Of a DNA stretch of 64,000 nt, positions 1-13,810 are shown piece by piece. This DNA comes from Pseudoscleropodium purum (Eukaryota > Streptophyta > Bryopsida > Hypnales > Brachytheciaceae). Position 1 is the first letter of the stretch; each line of letters opens with the position of its first letter. The stretch spans positions 7,316,001 to 7,380,000 of the forward strand of contig OZ017795.1 of NCBI GenBank assembly GCA_963969395.1, written 5' to 3'. The notes under the pieces were generated by a model, which did not search any database, had not been told where the DNA came from, and worked only from the letters and a program-made list of their open reading frames with translations. The translations under genes were made by a program, and so were the position numbers.

Positions 1-1730
1 GATCTTAGGCTCTTATGAACAAAGTTTGCATTTCATACATTTTAGGCAAAAAAATTCTATAAACAAACATTCTTTTTATAAAGGAGGCACGATTAGGTGT
101 TATTACCTTAGTTGAAACATTTTTGGCAAAGTGGGTTGGTGTACAAACCATACATCCAATTTCATTGAAATGTGCTCATTGCATTCATTATAGAATGCCA
201 ATCCAAAATTGTCCAAGATTTCTTATTGGTAGAGTGCTTTCATAAAAAGATCATACCACGTCTTAGATTGGCATTCTACAATGACATCCTCTTCTAGATT
301 TTGATGGAATTGGGTCACAATTGGTTTTACAACAACCTACTTTAATTTTAGATTGCTTTTCTAGTTTGAATGTTGGTTGTAATGGCTCAAATATATTTAG
401 GCTAGATAAATTTTGCTATAAATGAAGAAGAAACTCTAGGTTCTATCTAGCATTTGTAAGAATGGGGGGACTACGACTTCAAGAATATTTCATTTTTATG
501 TTCTAGAAGAAGATGTTTTATCTACAAATCACAAAGGATGTTTTTCAAATGTATTTTAACTATAGTCTATTGTTTAGTTCTTCAATTGAATAGAGACAAA
601 AAAATTTGGTTTATATTATGATGTTTTTTACGATAGCATACACAAGTGGTTAAATATTTGGATTTTTAAGAGATAATTTGTAATGAATATGAATTTTTTT
701 CACTGTTTCACTAGTAATTAATTCCCCAAATTTTTTTAGTAATTTTCAAATATTTGTCTATGAAGCTATGACCTATGGTTTCATCTTTTAAGTAAAATGA
801 AATGAAATAATGTTTATTCATAGATAGTAGAAAAGTAAATCATGCAAAATGTTTAATATAGGATTTGATTATATTGTCGTAGATATTGTCCTTTAAATGA
901 AACCTTAAATGCCCTAAAAGTTTAAGTTTTGGATTATGAATAAAGAGCTTTTAAGGTATAATTTTTCCATCATCCGAAGTAATTAAAGAGTATTTGAGAT
1001 GATAACAGCTTTAATTATTGCTTTAATAATAAGTGTGAAAGGTTGGACTCAAAGGTAATGGGAACTCCATCTAGAAATATGCATGTGCTAGTGCATGATA
1101 CAACTTATTAGCTTTGTATTTGAAAATGTTTGGGGTTCCATAGTTTAAAAACAAACATTTCAAGAAATATTTCAAGAAATATTTCAACAAACAATTGCAC
1201 GTATAATCAATGCACTTGGCCAAGTGCAAGAATGTCTAATTCAAAGTTGCGCTAGTTGGGCTATAGTGACATTCTTAGCTCGGACTCAAATTGTAGTTTT
1301 ACTCTCACTAAACTATGTCATCAGTGGAATCAAGACTACTTATGAATTATAATTAATGTAGGGATTTTCATCCCACTCCTACACCTATTCATGCTTCAAA
1401 TGCACCTCCAACTCTTGTACCCTCAAATCCTCACCCTTCAAGACCATTATAGACTCAAAGCTATGGCAAATTAATTTTTTTTAAAATTTTGTGTTGGAAT
1501 TTTGGATCTTTTTCAATTTTTTCAATTTTTTCTTAAATCCAACAACTATATGGCACTACTATTTGCACGGCATGGCACTACTATTGCATTAATCCAATAT
1601 TATAGACCTTTTTATGTCCTTGACCAAGTACAAGATATATAGTCTTATGTACAAGATATATAGTCTTGTTATAATTTTTTGAAATTCTCATGCCTTCTTA
1701 AAGATTGAATTGGATATAGAAAATGCTATA

Positions 1731-1792
<62 letters not shown>

Positions 1793-4700
1793 ATGTATGT
1801 GTGTGTATGACTTATTCACTCACATGGTCACTAAAAGTAATGTAAGATTAAACCATGAAGTTTCATATATTTTGAGAGAAGTTATTTTATTTTTGTTTGA
1901 AATTGCAATACTTTTGATTCCCAACACCTAATGATCTTCACTAAATCGCCAGCTTGTGGTTGAAGACAAAAGGTGTGAAACAAATCTCTCTTTTTTCTAT
2001 GATTTTAGTGTATGTACATAGACTTGTAATTTTTTTGGATTTCATTACTTAGTATTAATTTGCATTATAATTAGACTATTGTTTGATGAGTTCTATGATG
2101 CTAGAAAGAACCTCTTCATCTTGATGCATTCTAAATAACATTTCTATTGATATTCTATTAATAAGAAGGAAAAGAAATTGCCAACCAAATTCTGAATTTG
2201 TAATTTGGGCATTATTTTTTGGTCTTCCATCATTTCATTAGAATTGCAATAACATATTTTTGAGGCATATACTATTAAATTGATGACTAATTTTCAATTG
2301 GTGATGCAAAGAAATTACAAGGTAAATTAAAAAAATTGTATTTATGGACAATAGTTTCAAAGGTGTGGGATTTTAAATGGAAGTTGTTCCATTAGAACAA
2401 TTTTTCCCCTCATTTTTGTACTTGTCTTCTGGTTTGATACAAGTATTATTTTATAGTGATCATAGATAGTGGAATATAGTAGTTTGGTAGGATCATAGTA
2501 TTTGTAAAAATTGCACTATAGTATAGAGTTGTGTTTGTATATTTTTTGCATTTGCAAATTTACATCTTCAAAGGCTACATACATAAAAGTAAAATCATAA
2601 TTTGTTGAATCTTCTATTGAAAGGTACATTCATTGAACCTAATAATGTAATCATTATGAGATTTTTGTAATTTGCACAAATGCAATATAATTATCATATT
2701 TTCCTAATAAAATAATTTTACACTGGTAATATTGCAACAATATTGATATTGAAGAAATTTATTATAAAAGCATGCATGTTTCAATATTCAAAGAAGATTG
2801 GTGCCATACACTAATTATACATTATTGGAGTACTACGATGAGGGGTGATAGAATGCTAGATTGTAAATTTGTGAGGATGAGCCTATGAGTAGTGAGCACG
2901 GATTGTGTGAGCCTAAAGCCTAGAAATTTAAACATGAGGTAATTTCTAAATTTTTTTGGTTAAAAAGTAAAAGACGAATGTTTTTTCAACAAAATTTATC
3001 ACATTTAGAAAAATATGACCTATTACCATGGGACCCATGACTGTGTATTTTAGATTTAAAAACTTGGTAAATTGATGCTATTACAAGTTCTGAAATTTAT
3101 ATTTCGTTCTAAGAAGCTATCCTAGAGTAGGCTCATCAATTGAAAGTACAAATAATTTACTATTTTCTTATGTTTAGTACAATTTTACTTCTATTATCAT
3201 AGACCTATTATAGTGGACCTACTAATGTGGTTATGTAGAATTTTGATGAAAATTCCAATTTTTAATATTGTCAAGAATATTAGAAGTATACATTATGAAA
3301 ATGAAGAAGTCAATTGATGTGAAAGATGAATGGAGATGGAAATAAGTTTGTATAGAATATTGGTTAATTATAATTCTATAGTAGCTTAGGTCCTCTCAAG
3401 GCTAATAGAAGGGTACCAATAATTGTTTCTTGATGTATTATTGTTGAACTTGTTTAAATTAAAATTTTCTTTTGGTTGATCATTGTCTATTGGCATCATA
3501 GGGCCTTTTAAGGCCAATAGGCCTCCTATACTTCTGTCTTGATGTGCTAATAATTGGACTTATTAAGATTTTGCAAGGAAATATTTGGTTGATAGGGGTT
3601 ATTTTTGTAAGAAATGAGTTTAGTTAGACCAAAATGTTGATTAGTTGATCACTATCTTCTTGTGGAACTACTCAAGGATCCAATCCTTTAGTCTTAATCT
3701 TTAGGTCCTTTAGTTAATCACTCCCCTCTTGATTTTTTGTAATTATCTCTTGGTGTTGAGAGAAAGATCAAGGACTTGCTATATGATTCTTCATCTCGGC
3801 GCAGAGAAAAAGATCAAGCACTTGCCATCTGATCACTCCCCTCAGAGCCAAGGGGAGCCCTCTAGCTACAACCACCGAATTTATTTTATTTTATTTTTAG
3901 GCCTTGGCTAGGGGACTCTCTTGGGTGTTGAGGGGTACTAAGCAACAAGAAGGAAGTGATTATTAAAATATCACACCAAAATTTGTTCTTCTTAAAATTT
4001 AGTGAAGTTCAATGAATAACACATCAAGATGGCAAGAGCTTGATCCTCCTCTCAACACCGAGAGGTACCAAACAACATGTTAGGTTGTTGAAGAGACCAT
4101 GGTAATAGGTCCACGGTAATAGGTCCAAAACTTTATTGAAGATAACATATTTTGACAAAAAATTTTAGATGGAATCTCTTAAAAATTATATATTCACAGG
4201 TTCACAAGCTCACACTCACAAGCTCACAAAATAGCAACCCTAGTACTACAACAATTCATTTGATGTATACTTCTATTATTGAATTGTAAACATTTTTCAA
4301 TAATGAAACAAGATTTTGTAATTAACATTGCAATATTGTATAGCAAGCTATTTGGCAATATTCATTTGTCACTAATGCAATAATGCAATGAATAATCTCC
4401 TAATCAATATTAGTTGACCTAGCTATATGAATATGATCTATAGATCACATTTTATAACTACTAGTATTTCATCTGCCATTACTATATTATAATAAACAAA
4501 AATTAAATAATATTCTAATTTTCTAATTCTTAAAAAACTTAAAATTCAATATCTTTTCTACCATGTGTTGGAATGCCATGAAACAATTGAAATTTGTACA
4601 TCCTTCCTTGCAAAGGACTTTCCAACAATACCATGATCTCAACTAGAGGACACATAGTTCTAGAGATCTCACCATATCAAATAAAACATTTGAAAAAAAA

Positions 4701-6876
4701 AACTTTATGTAAGAAGGTATAGATTATTTGAGATTCATCAGTAATTGATTCTTCTAAGTTGCATTTGTAATACATCTTCACAATTTTAGAAATCTTAGTC
4801 TCTGGTCCTTCAAGAATCAAGGGTTGGTCTTTGTGTTTAAATTTTAAAAATTAGAACTAAATGAGGAAACTCAAGCAGTAAGATACTTGTAGTTATAAAA
4901 GTACTTACCATTCTTTAATTGTTGAGGCTATATAAGTGATATGGTATGTTGAATTGTAGATTTGAATAATAAGTGGAATTTAGTGCTCTTTGAATATATA
5001 CTACACTCAATTGCTTAACTAAAAGAAGGTTAGAGCATCACCTTAGCAGCTACATCAAGTAGGGACACTAAGTCCAATTTTGGCGAGTGGTTTGAATGAG
5101 CACAACCTCTATCTTCAACCATCCTACACTACCATGGGATTGGCACATAGCAATGCTTTCATGCATGGCACCCAAGATTTTGACGACCCTCTTATTGAGT
5201 TATTGGAGATTTTTGTGTTCAACCCTTGAAAATTGTATCAAATAGTGAGGTGTATACCTCAAAAATTGTGTCAAAGCACATAGCATGTTATAGAGGAGAC
5301 ACTTTATTTTGGTTGCTCACTTTTCAAAGTTTGAAGTGGCCATGTATTTTTAGAAGCTCCACATGTCTATAGTGGGTAATAAACTTGGCATGCCTTGCAA
5401 ATTCAACAAGTAAGCCCCACTTAGTAAGTTGTTGTAAGGATGTTCTTAGTAGTTCGTGGAAGCTTACAAAATTAATGATCAAGCGAGTATTGTACTCTTT
5501 AAGTCTCAAGGATTGATAAAGGGTGTTTGTATGTGTGTATTGTGATATTACTATACAATATCCATTGCATGAGATGAAAAGAATTTATTGGATCAATATT
5601 GGATTTGATCAAATAAATCCATCTCACTTTTTTTTTTCAACTTCAAATTTCTAACATAATTGAATATAGGTTTGTTTTGTAAGGTAGATTCTTCATAAAA
5701 TCAAGTTGTTACAAAAGTAGTAAAAGGCTTAAGATAGACCTAAAGTTAAGTGTTTATGTAGTAGTTGACAAGTTAAAGTCTACTTATATTTATATTTCAA
5801 AAAATCTATAAGTGAAACTTCAAAACAAAATTAACTTATATACATAGTATTTGAAAGATACTTGTTTTATTGTAGTTCTTAAAAATGGAGACATGACCCA
5901 TTGAATTCTTTTATTTTCTATTCATCATCACCCTTAGAATATGAATACATCTAATGAATAACCACTTGGATAAAAAAGAAACATAGTTATCATTTGAATG
6001 AGTAATATAGAAATTGTAGTTATTTTTGCTATTTAAAATTTTTTATTTGGAATTTTTTTTAATATATTGTTTCTGATTATTTTAAATATTTTTTAATTGT
6101 TTTTCCTTTAACTCATAGTCAAATTTAATTTTTGGAGTAATAGTTTTAGGTATACAATCATAGTCTAAAGTTCCAAAGTCCTAAGTGAATGAATGTATGA
6201 AGTAAAAATAAGTTTGGCATTCATTAAAGTAGAACTAAAATAAATTACTTTAGTGAAGTCTCATAAGTCATCTATGATGATTGACAAACACAAGGTGGAA
6301 GCAAATGGACACCATAAAACCTTGTAGAGTTCAAAGCATATTTTGTCTATATGTTGAATATGGGCATCAAAAAATTGTCAAATCAACAACTTTATTGGGC
6401 AAAAGATGAGCCCCACTTTATCATTGTTTGATAATTTTCCAAATATTGAAATGAGATAGGTTAGACATCATCATTAGGTATTTGCATGTACTAGTAAGTG
6501 TAGGTGTAAATGCAATAGACTAATGAAGTTAGACATATGATAAGTTGTGCAAGGTGGGGTAGATGCGGTAGATGGTAGATGATGTATATGTAAGGCTCAA
6601 GGCAATTTAGTCAAAAATACACTTTCAATTATACTGTGAAAGTGGATTGAAAATATACTGCAATAGTACTGTTTGAATCACTTGTTTTTATCCCGATGTT
6701 GGGATTGTATCGCTCTCTTTGGGTGAATGTACGACAACATGTTTTCAATCTTGCAAAATACTTCACAACCGACACATAAATTAAGTTGTTGAGAAAAGGC
6801 AATTGGCCCACTAAAGATTACACAACAAGGCAGAACATCTCAAGTACAGACTTGGGTTTTGTTTATAATTGTGGTT
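1..6876. other. AT-rich intergenic region, no gene recognised
   Basis: This stretch is strongly AT-rich, with short frames only and no recognisable protein motif on either strand. The only clear structure is the (AG)n microsatellite near 1.75 kb. Two short near-repeats around 3.72-3.87 kb share an 'agaaagatcaag' core. I see nothing else I can name. Confidence 0.6.
1733..1789. repeat. (AG)n microsatellite
   Basis: An uninterrupted AG dinucleotide run of about 57 bp. It creates a spurious Arg-Glu reading frame. Confidence 0.95.
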
Positions 6877-9800
6877 CTAGGGGTGAGGTACAGCAACTTG
6901 TTGACGAGTGAGCACGTTTTCCATGGTCACCTCAGCACCATCGGGCCATATGATTTGCAATTTGACAGGTCCACTTACGGTGCCCAGGCCGAAATGTGCA
7001 ACAGGCTGCAAAATGAATCAGCACAACTTTGTCAAAATACATCAAAGACCAAAGACCAAAACTTTAGAAGATTGACTGCAGTACAGTGTAGTCCTGTTCA
7101 TCAGAGCCAACTGGATAACCTTCTACTTAATGAGATGAATGCTTCTAAAGAAATTTTCAGTGGAATGATTCAAAAGATCTGAACTACCACCAAAATACTG
7201 TATTGAGACAGATTTTTACCTCCATAGAACACAAGTAGCCGCTATTCATGTCATGGGGCACATAACAACCACCAGTTAAGCTCATCAATACTCGTGAAAT
7301 AGAAAAACAGCTCATAGATAGGTAGTTTAAGTTTTCAGGATACAAAAAGAGCTACGGAGGTTTCGTTTGAAGGGTACAATGTAGCTCCTCAGTTCAATTA
7401 AAGCTAACTTCAAGCAGCGATAATTTGGGTGGGGTCACATTTAAGAAGAAAAATATTTTTAAATTTTCATACAGAAACCAATAGTCCTTAGAAACGACAC
7501 ATACCTTCCTGCATCAATAGCTCGCCTCTGCACGCGTCCGGCTTCATCGACGAGCTTTACGGAAGCCCCTCTTGCAGGTGCACCCTGTCGTAACGGGATA
7601 CGTGCCTCAGCACAATCATGTCACTGAATTCCAAGCTTGCATTCAAATTTTACAATCAAGAATGCACAGAACCATGATTTCTACATGCCGCAGTGAATAT
7701 AAGAGATGGAATTCCTACATTTCGAATTTTTTGACACAACAACCAAGTTCAAATCACAAAAATGTAAGTATGGAATCATAAATTTCATAAAGAGATGAAC
7801 CCAAGATCCTCAAAAAAAAAGGGCTACTATGCTCCTGGAAGTACCTGCTTTGTGAGGGGTTTTACTCGCATCCAAGCATTGTCATTCTCTGGAGATCGAA
7901 ATAAAGAAAGAGGTTGTGCTCGAAGCTCTCCATGTGATCTGCAGAAACAGAATTCCCTCAGATCTAAATTAGGGGAGTCACCGTAGAAACACTGAAATTT
8001 TAGCAATCTCGTTCCCTTTCAACTTTCATCCCTATGCCGTCGGCACAAGAAATGGAAGGTTATGAGGTAAGCTCTAGTGCATTCTCCATGCACATTTTAA
8101 GTGTCCAAATTCCAAGACCTTGATGAATTGGGTTTCAATGAAAATGTAAGGTGTCTGACTTTCAGGAGTCCATGACCCCAATTTCAATAAAGGATTTAAA
8201 CCAAAAAATTCACCCAACTCCCTGAATTTTTTATCATCCTATTGTCAACCCATGGTGTTTAAGGTTACTAAATAGCAACATCTGATGTCGTGAGAACACA
8301 TCAGGTACTTCAAATGCGTTCTAGATAATTCAATATATGATTTAGCGTCCATTGGCAAATCTGATAAACTGCGTACAAGTTGCTTATTGGCCCGAAGAAA
8401 CTCATCTGCTGAGTTCTACATTTGAAGATTGCATGGCGGATTTCCAAAGAGATATAAACCCTACGCGACCCACTTAAAAATAGCTAAACCACTTTAGAAG
8501 GTAATAACTGATTATTATAACATCCAAACATATTTCAATTGGTACAGTTTGCTACTTTTCTTGAAGCTCCCTAATGATTTATTTCAACTACAATAGATAT
8601 GGAAGCGGTCACTTAGGCTCACAAAAATTAAGTAAAGTGATGAAGGTTTTGAGTGGATATGCGACTTACATAAGTAACTCCAATCGACCATCACCATCAA
8701 TATCAGCTACCGCGGCCCCTGTTCCCAATCCTTTAGACTCACTGGCGTCACCAATTTCACACTCAACCCAATTTCCTGCACCATTCTGAGAGACAAACAA
8801 TTCAATCAGCAGGTGTAGGAATTTCTCCAAATCCGTTAAAGGTTCCCAAAATTATATGCGCACTCGTTTCTACCTTATTGTCCCACTCCACCAATTAAAA
8901 ATTCAATATTACATCCACTGTGCTTAACATGGTAAGAAAGCTAGACGGGTGAACAATCATCCACCTCCTTTCCCAATATCTTTGAGGATCATTTTGGTGT
9001 AAAATCGCTTGATAGGAATTTAGGCTTAATGCGCACTTTTCATAAGTCACGTACACTTCTTTGTGCAGTTCTCAAACTCTATCCAACACCATCCTGGTCA
9101 AAAAATGGCTAGTGGTTAGGATTTCTGAGGGGCATCGCACAAGAGATCTCCCAAGACGCTAACCTGCCGAAACAAGCGGTTGGCATCACCAATATTATTA
9201 AAGAAAAGCTCCTCGTAACCATCGTTGTCAAAGTCTGCCGCAATGACAGTGCGGATTGCAGAAGGTCGAGCCATTGCTGGTGGTGCCACATCCTGGAAGC
9301 CTCCAGGATCACCATCTTTGAATCCTAGTGCTTTTGCGCCTCCTATCGGTCCAGGCCCAGACAGTGCAAACAGTCTGTGAGGGCCCTGGAAATCATTCCA
9401 ACACTCGAAGATTAGTAAACGGTAAAAAAGTTATCACCAGAGGAGCTCCTTAACCTCAGTACAAGTGCAGACTAGCCTCTGAGTCCTGATACACGCCTTT
9501 AAGGACGTAAGTATGTGAAGAGTCGCAACTTGATGAAAAGACAGAAAGCAGACATGTTACGAGAGGATCGGGCATTTCGGAGCACTAGTTTTCTTTTTCG
9601 AGTAGCAACCTCCTCAAAGAACCTCACATTTCACTATAGAGGTAACTTTTGTCAACGCAAGGTCTCCTCCCCTTTTGTCCAGATACGATAATTATGAAAA
9701 AGTCATACACATTTTGAACAGGGGTTTAGTGGGATGCACCTGCCAGTTCCCACACGCAAGTCCGAGGTGGCCATCACCCAATGCATCAACTACAGCAACA

Positions 9801-12523
9801 CCTCGACAATTTTCTAGAGCATCCATCAACCTGCAATTAAATTGTATGACACAAGTAAGATACATAGCATTTGCAAATCGATTTCCCTAGTAGAAACCCA
9901 CCCCCTAGAGGTACTCTAGAAAACCTAGCAACGGTACAAACGGGAAAAGGTTTAAATTCGAAACCGCATTTTATTGTGTAAAAATTGGCAGGGCTTAACG
10001 CTACTAGCATACCTCGGGGAATCTTCGACTAGTGTATACAGAAAGGCAGTAACAGATAAAAAAAAGTAGCAATACCCATAAGCAGAGGCGCACTCAACGA
10101 ATCGTCCACTCCCGTCCCCTTTGTTGATGAATAAGAAGTTCGGACCTCCCTACACCACAAAATAGCTGAAAGAGATCAGCAATCACTTTGGGTAGTACCT
10201 TGTGAGAGAATTAGACAGTTAAAAGAGACCGACAATCACTTTGGGTAGTACCAGCCTAGCCTGGAGGGGGAGCTTTTCAAATTAGCTGAAAGAATGTACC
10301 TCATTGCCAGCAAAAATGTCCATCGCCGAATGTGAAATGAGAGGGAGAGACACAAGCGCTCTCCCTCCAGTTGGGTACGTTGTCAGCCCTACTTCTGAAG
10401 CAACGTCGGCCACAAAGCCTTCTTCCGTCATCTCAAACATCTGCTCTGCATACATCATGTATTTTCGTGTCACCCATGTGCTGTTAACCTTTGACAGAGT
10501 GAGCATGATTCACTTTTTTTCACAACACCCTCGAAATGCTTGCTCGTGGATGTTGTGGGAAGAGTGATAATTTAGAGAGAGAGAAACTCCACCCCCTAAG
10601 AGTCTGTTCTCTCAAGATCCCACGATTGACGCCGAAAAGTCTGCACGAGATTCATTTCTAAGAGTGATAATTACCTTCATCATACCCCCATAATTTGCCA
10701 CAAAGAATGAGTACCTGCCATGATTTTTTCGGCATCAGTTTCAGGCCTAGAAAACGTGTAAGAAGAGTACTATCTAGCTACATTGACAAAAGTTTGTAAT
10801 CGCCTATACACGAGGGTTGACATCACTAGTAGAAAATCCGAGGTATTCTAGAAAACCTAGACACATTAAACCCTGTCAATTGTAACTCCATTGAAAATCA
10901 TATTTAACCTACACCTAGCCAAGAATAAGACTGCTTCTAACATAAATCCTGCCATTGAAAGGAGGCTAGGTTTTCTAACAGTGATTTTTCATCACTTGCA
11001 AGGATCCACATTTAAAATTGACATTTCAAAGCGTGAGGGAAATAGAAGTATCACTCACTTTCCATTGCCTTGGCGGTCAACAGCACACACGGATCGTCCA
11101 GCACACATGTTCGATTCATCCATGTTCCTAGGTAGAGAGAAGAGATCTTGCCATCTGTCACAGTCCAATTCCCAGGGAATTGATTAATGCTTTCTTCCAA
11201 TGACGTGAATTGTGCTTATTGTCCAGCGTAAAGCTTTGCAAGTTAGACACGCTTACTGTCCACTCTGGGAGTCAAACAATCGATCCGTGACTTTTTTACG
11301 CCCGAGAAACGTGTCCGTGTTTAAAACATATAACTGCAACACAACCAATGCAGTTTCAGAAAATAATTCAGATATTTTGACCGACTGATCGATACTGACC
11401 ATCAGTTATTGAAGATGCCCACGATAGCATAAAAAGTCTAATTGACAACGTAAGCCAAGCAAGTACACTAAACAAATTTGCTGTGAATCCACACAACCAA
11501 TTTGCTGTGAATCTCAACCTCTTCTTGACCATCGCCATCAAAATCCCCGGCAGCCACACCAATCGATTTGGTCTCTGGATCTTCCAGAAGAGTACCAACG
11601 GCAATGTCCACCAATTCTTTGCCATTCCACTGTCATCAAGTTTGTTCCAAATAAGTGCCAGGCCCATGCTCAAAAAAACACACGTGAATCCGAAATCAGA
11701 AGGCTGTAGACTAGCAAGGTTGAAGAAAGAAATAGGCTTAAACCCCAAACCTTGAGTAATTGATTTTGGAACCCAAATCCACAGACGAAGAACTCAAGCT
11801 CGCCATCTCCATCCAGATCGGCCACGCACACTCCGTAATGCAACTGTCGCAACATACGAACGCCAGAAGAAATCAGAAAGCAGGGGAAAACAATTGAATC
11901 CCGAGAAGAACGAACTCGCTCCGCACTAATCCCTAAGAGACCAAGGATCCATTGTTTCAAAATGATCCATTGGATTTGAAAATTGAACGAATGAGAGTCC
12001 CCATTTGACCTACGAAAACCCCAGGAAGCTCCATTTGAGCCGTTTTGGTCTTTTAGGTGTTATTTTATTCTCTAGACAATCTCGTAATCAAGATAAGCAA
12101 GAATCCATATAATTTAATTCGAGAAAAATCAAAACACCAAAGGGGCATTATCCCAACATAGGTAGTACCCGTGAAGGATTGGAGGCAAGCAAATGCGAGG
12201 CATCCTTGAACATGACTTGCTTCCGTTCTGAGTCTGCTTCCTTGCTCACGCTCTGCATTCCTTCACGACGACTACTTGCACCACACACCACGCGAGCTGG
12301 AGCGCTTCCCCAAGACGGCTTCACCCTGCGAGACACTCCCACTGCCACGCACATTCCAAGATCACTCATCTGACAAAACTGGTAAGCATTGGCAGGGAGA
12401 ATTCTTGCAGTGAAAATTGAAAAGGAATTTGGTGATGGGCATGAAAGTTCTACCGAAAGAAGATGCTGCGGCGGTGGAGGAGGAGAAGGTCCAGGAACGA
12501 AGAAGGGCAGCGGACAGTGCCAT
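6877..12523 (-). CDS. CRTAC1-like FG-GAP / ASPIC-UnbV domain protein
   Basis: Spliced minus-strand gene, 15 exons by my reading: 12454-12523, 12169-12341, 11751-11843, 11519-11629, 11257-11333, 11059-11154, 10300-10480, 10076-10149, 9740-9830, 9164-9385, 8670-8785, 7845-7938, 7505-7584, 7220-7241 and 6877-7005. All junctions are GT-AG with matching phases, giving about 542 aa. Calcium-binding FG-GAP loops are visible as DLDGDGELEFF, DFDGDGQEELYV, DFDNDGYEELFF and DIDGDGRLELL. The C-terminus is an ASPIC/UnbV domain (GAPARGASVKL, PVAHFGLG, IIWPDGAE). The family is a beta-propeller type known from bacteria and animal CRTAC1; its molecular role in plants is not known to me. The start is uncertain. 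The spliced start at 12523 gives a Ser/Ala/Arg-rich presequence of organelle type (MALSAALLRSW), while an unspliced ATG at 12369 is the alternative. Confidence 0.85.
7220..7241 (-). other. 22-nt microexon of the CRTAC1-like gene
   Basis: The exon carries seven codons plus one split base (SGYLCSME across the junctions), flanked by 'atag' and 'gtaaaa'. It is needed to join the two halves of the ASPIC/UnbV domain in frame. Confidence 0.75.
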
Positions 12524-12811
12524 AGCTGAGCTGAATTTGCAACAAATTTTTACCGCACCACAGTGGGGAAGGAAGGAGACTACGGTAGTCGGGCTTCAAA
12601 GTGAACAAGCCATGTGTTATCATTCGTTGCTTCCCAGTGGATAAGCTTCCCCTGCATCATCCATCCAACTCCAGTGTCACCCCATTGACGTGGGTACCGG
12701 TACAGTCTCTATCACCGTGGTTGTGAGATCATACCTCCTTCTCTAATATCACTTCCCCTGTTTTTCTCACCAAACCTTTTTTTTTTGGCAAGGGGGGAGA
12801 GTGTGACATTG

Positions 12812-13810
12812 AAATTGAAGGATGATCTTTCAACTAGTCTGGACTGAATGTTATGTACATTTGCCTCTTCGATATTTAACTCCTAAATGATTTTGACAAT
12901 GTTTTCACCAAAATCACTCCAAAATTGCCATTTCTAATATAAGTACTAAATTTTAGGAAAAAAAAGCATTCTGAGACACATGTAACTATAGGGCCTTGTA
13001 ATATGCTGGTTTGAAAAGATTTACAAAAAAATTCAAAATTTTCCACTGTGTAGATTGCAAGATATTAGTGCTTGAAGTAACAAAAATCCTTTTTCTTGTC
13101 CTACAAAAAACTTTGTAAGGTCTCATTTGAATGAAAAAATGTTCAAAATGGTGATTACTCTTTGAATTCATTCTTCAAGTCAAGTTGGCTACACACTTGG
13201 AACATTTCAAATCATTTGGAATTGTAAAACATATAGGAAAAAAATAGTAAGTAGAAAGAAGTAAAGAGTGATTCAAACTACTAAATTGTCAACAAAATTG
13301 AAAAATGCCAATTGCAATTGTTATAATGTTTCAATAAACAAACTATACCTATTTTTTTTTTTTTTTTTTCAAAATATTTAAAATTGAGTTAAATAAAAGA
13401 CTTTGAAGTTTGACTTAGAGTAGAGATTCAATAAAGACGTGCAAACTAAAACTCTTCACAACTTTTGACTCATTCATCAAAATGGAATAATTCAAACCTT
13501 TCCAAGTATATATAAAAGTGATTTTTAAAATAGTTTTCTTTTAATCGAGATTGCTTGCCAAGCAATGAACAATACATATCATACAATAACTTTTTAACCA
13601 TGTTGTCAATACTAATGAAAATTGTTGGGCCTTTAAGCTACTCCATGGAAACATGTTGTGTTAAAATTTCAAAGAAAAAAAATAAAAGTTTCAGTCATAG
13701 TGAGCTATCCAAAATTGTTTTGTTGCCAAAAAAATGCATTTTGGACATTTAGGGATTAATTAGCATAACATCCACAACCAAAAGTAGTTGAAAGATCATC
13801 TTTCAATTTA
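12812..13810. mobile_element. Inverted-repeat element with TTAA/CTCCTAAATG-type boundaries
   Basis: The left boundary has TTAA (12876-12879) followed by CTCCTAAATG. The right boundary has ACATTTAGGGA followed by TTAA (13756-13759). Outside these, both flanks again match in inverted orientation around a TTGAARGATGATCTTTCAA core at about 12820 and 13795, so the true ends may lie further out. The interior is non-coding. It shares blocks ('aaaattgccatttct', 'attgcaagatat') with the repeats at 23.45 kb and 57 kb, so this is one dispersed family. Confidence 0.55.

Noticed and set aside
1710..1931. 73-codon frame with Arg-Glu repeats
   Set aside because: Produced entirely by the (AG)n microsatellite.
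10891..11187. Plus-strand frames over 10.3-11.8 kb
   Set aside because: Shadows of the minus-strand CRTAC1-like exons; the minus frames carry the FG-GAP motifs.
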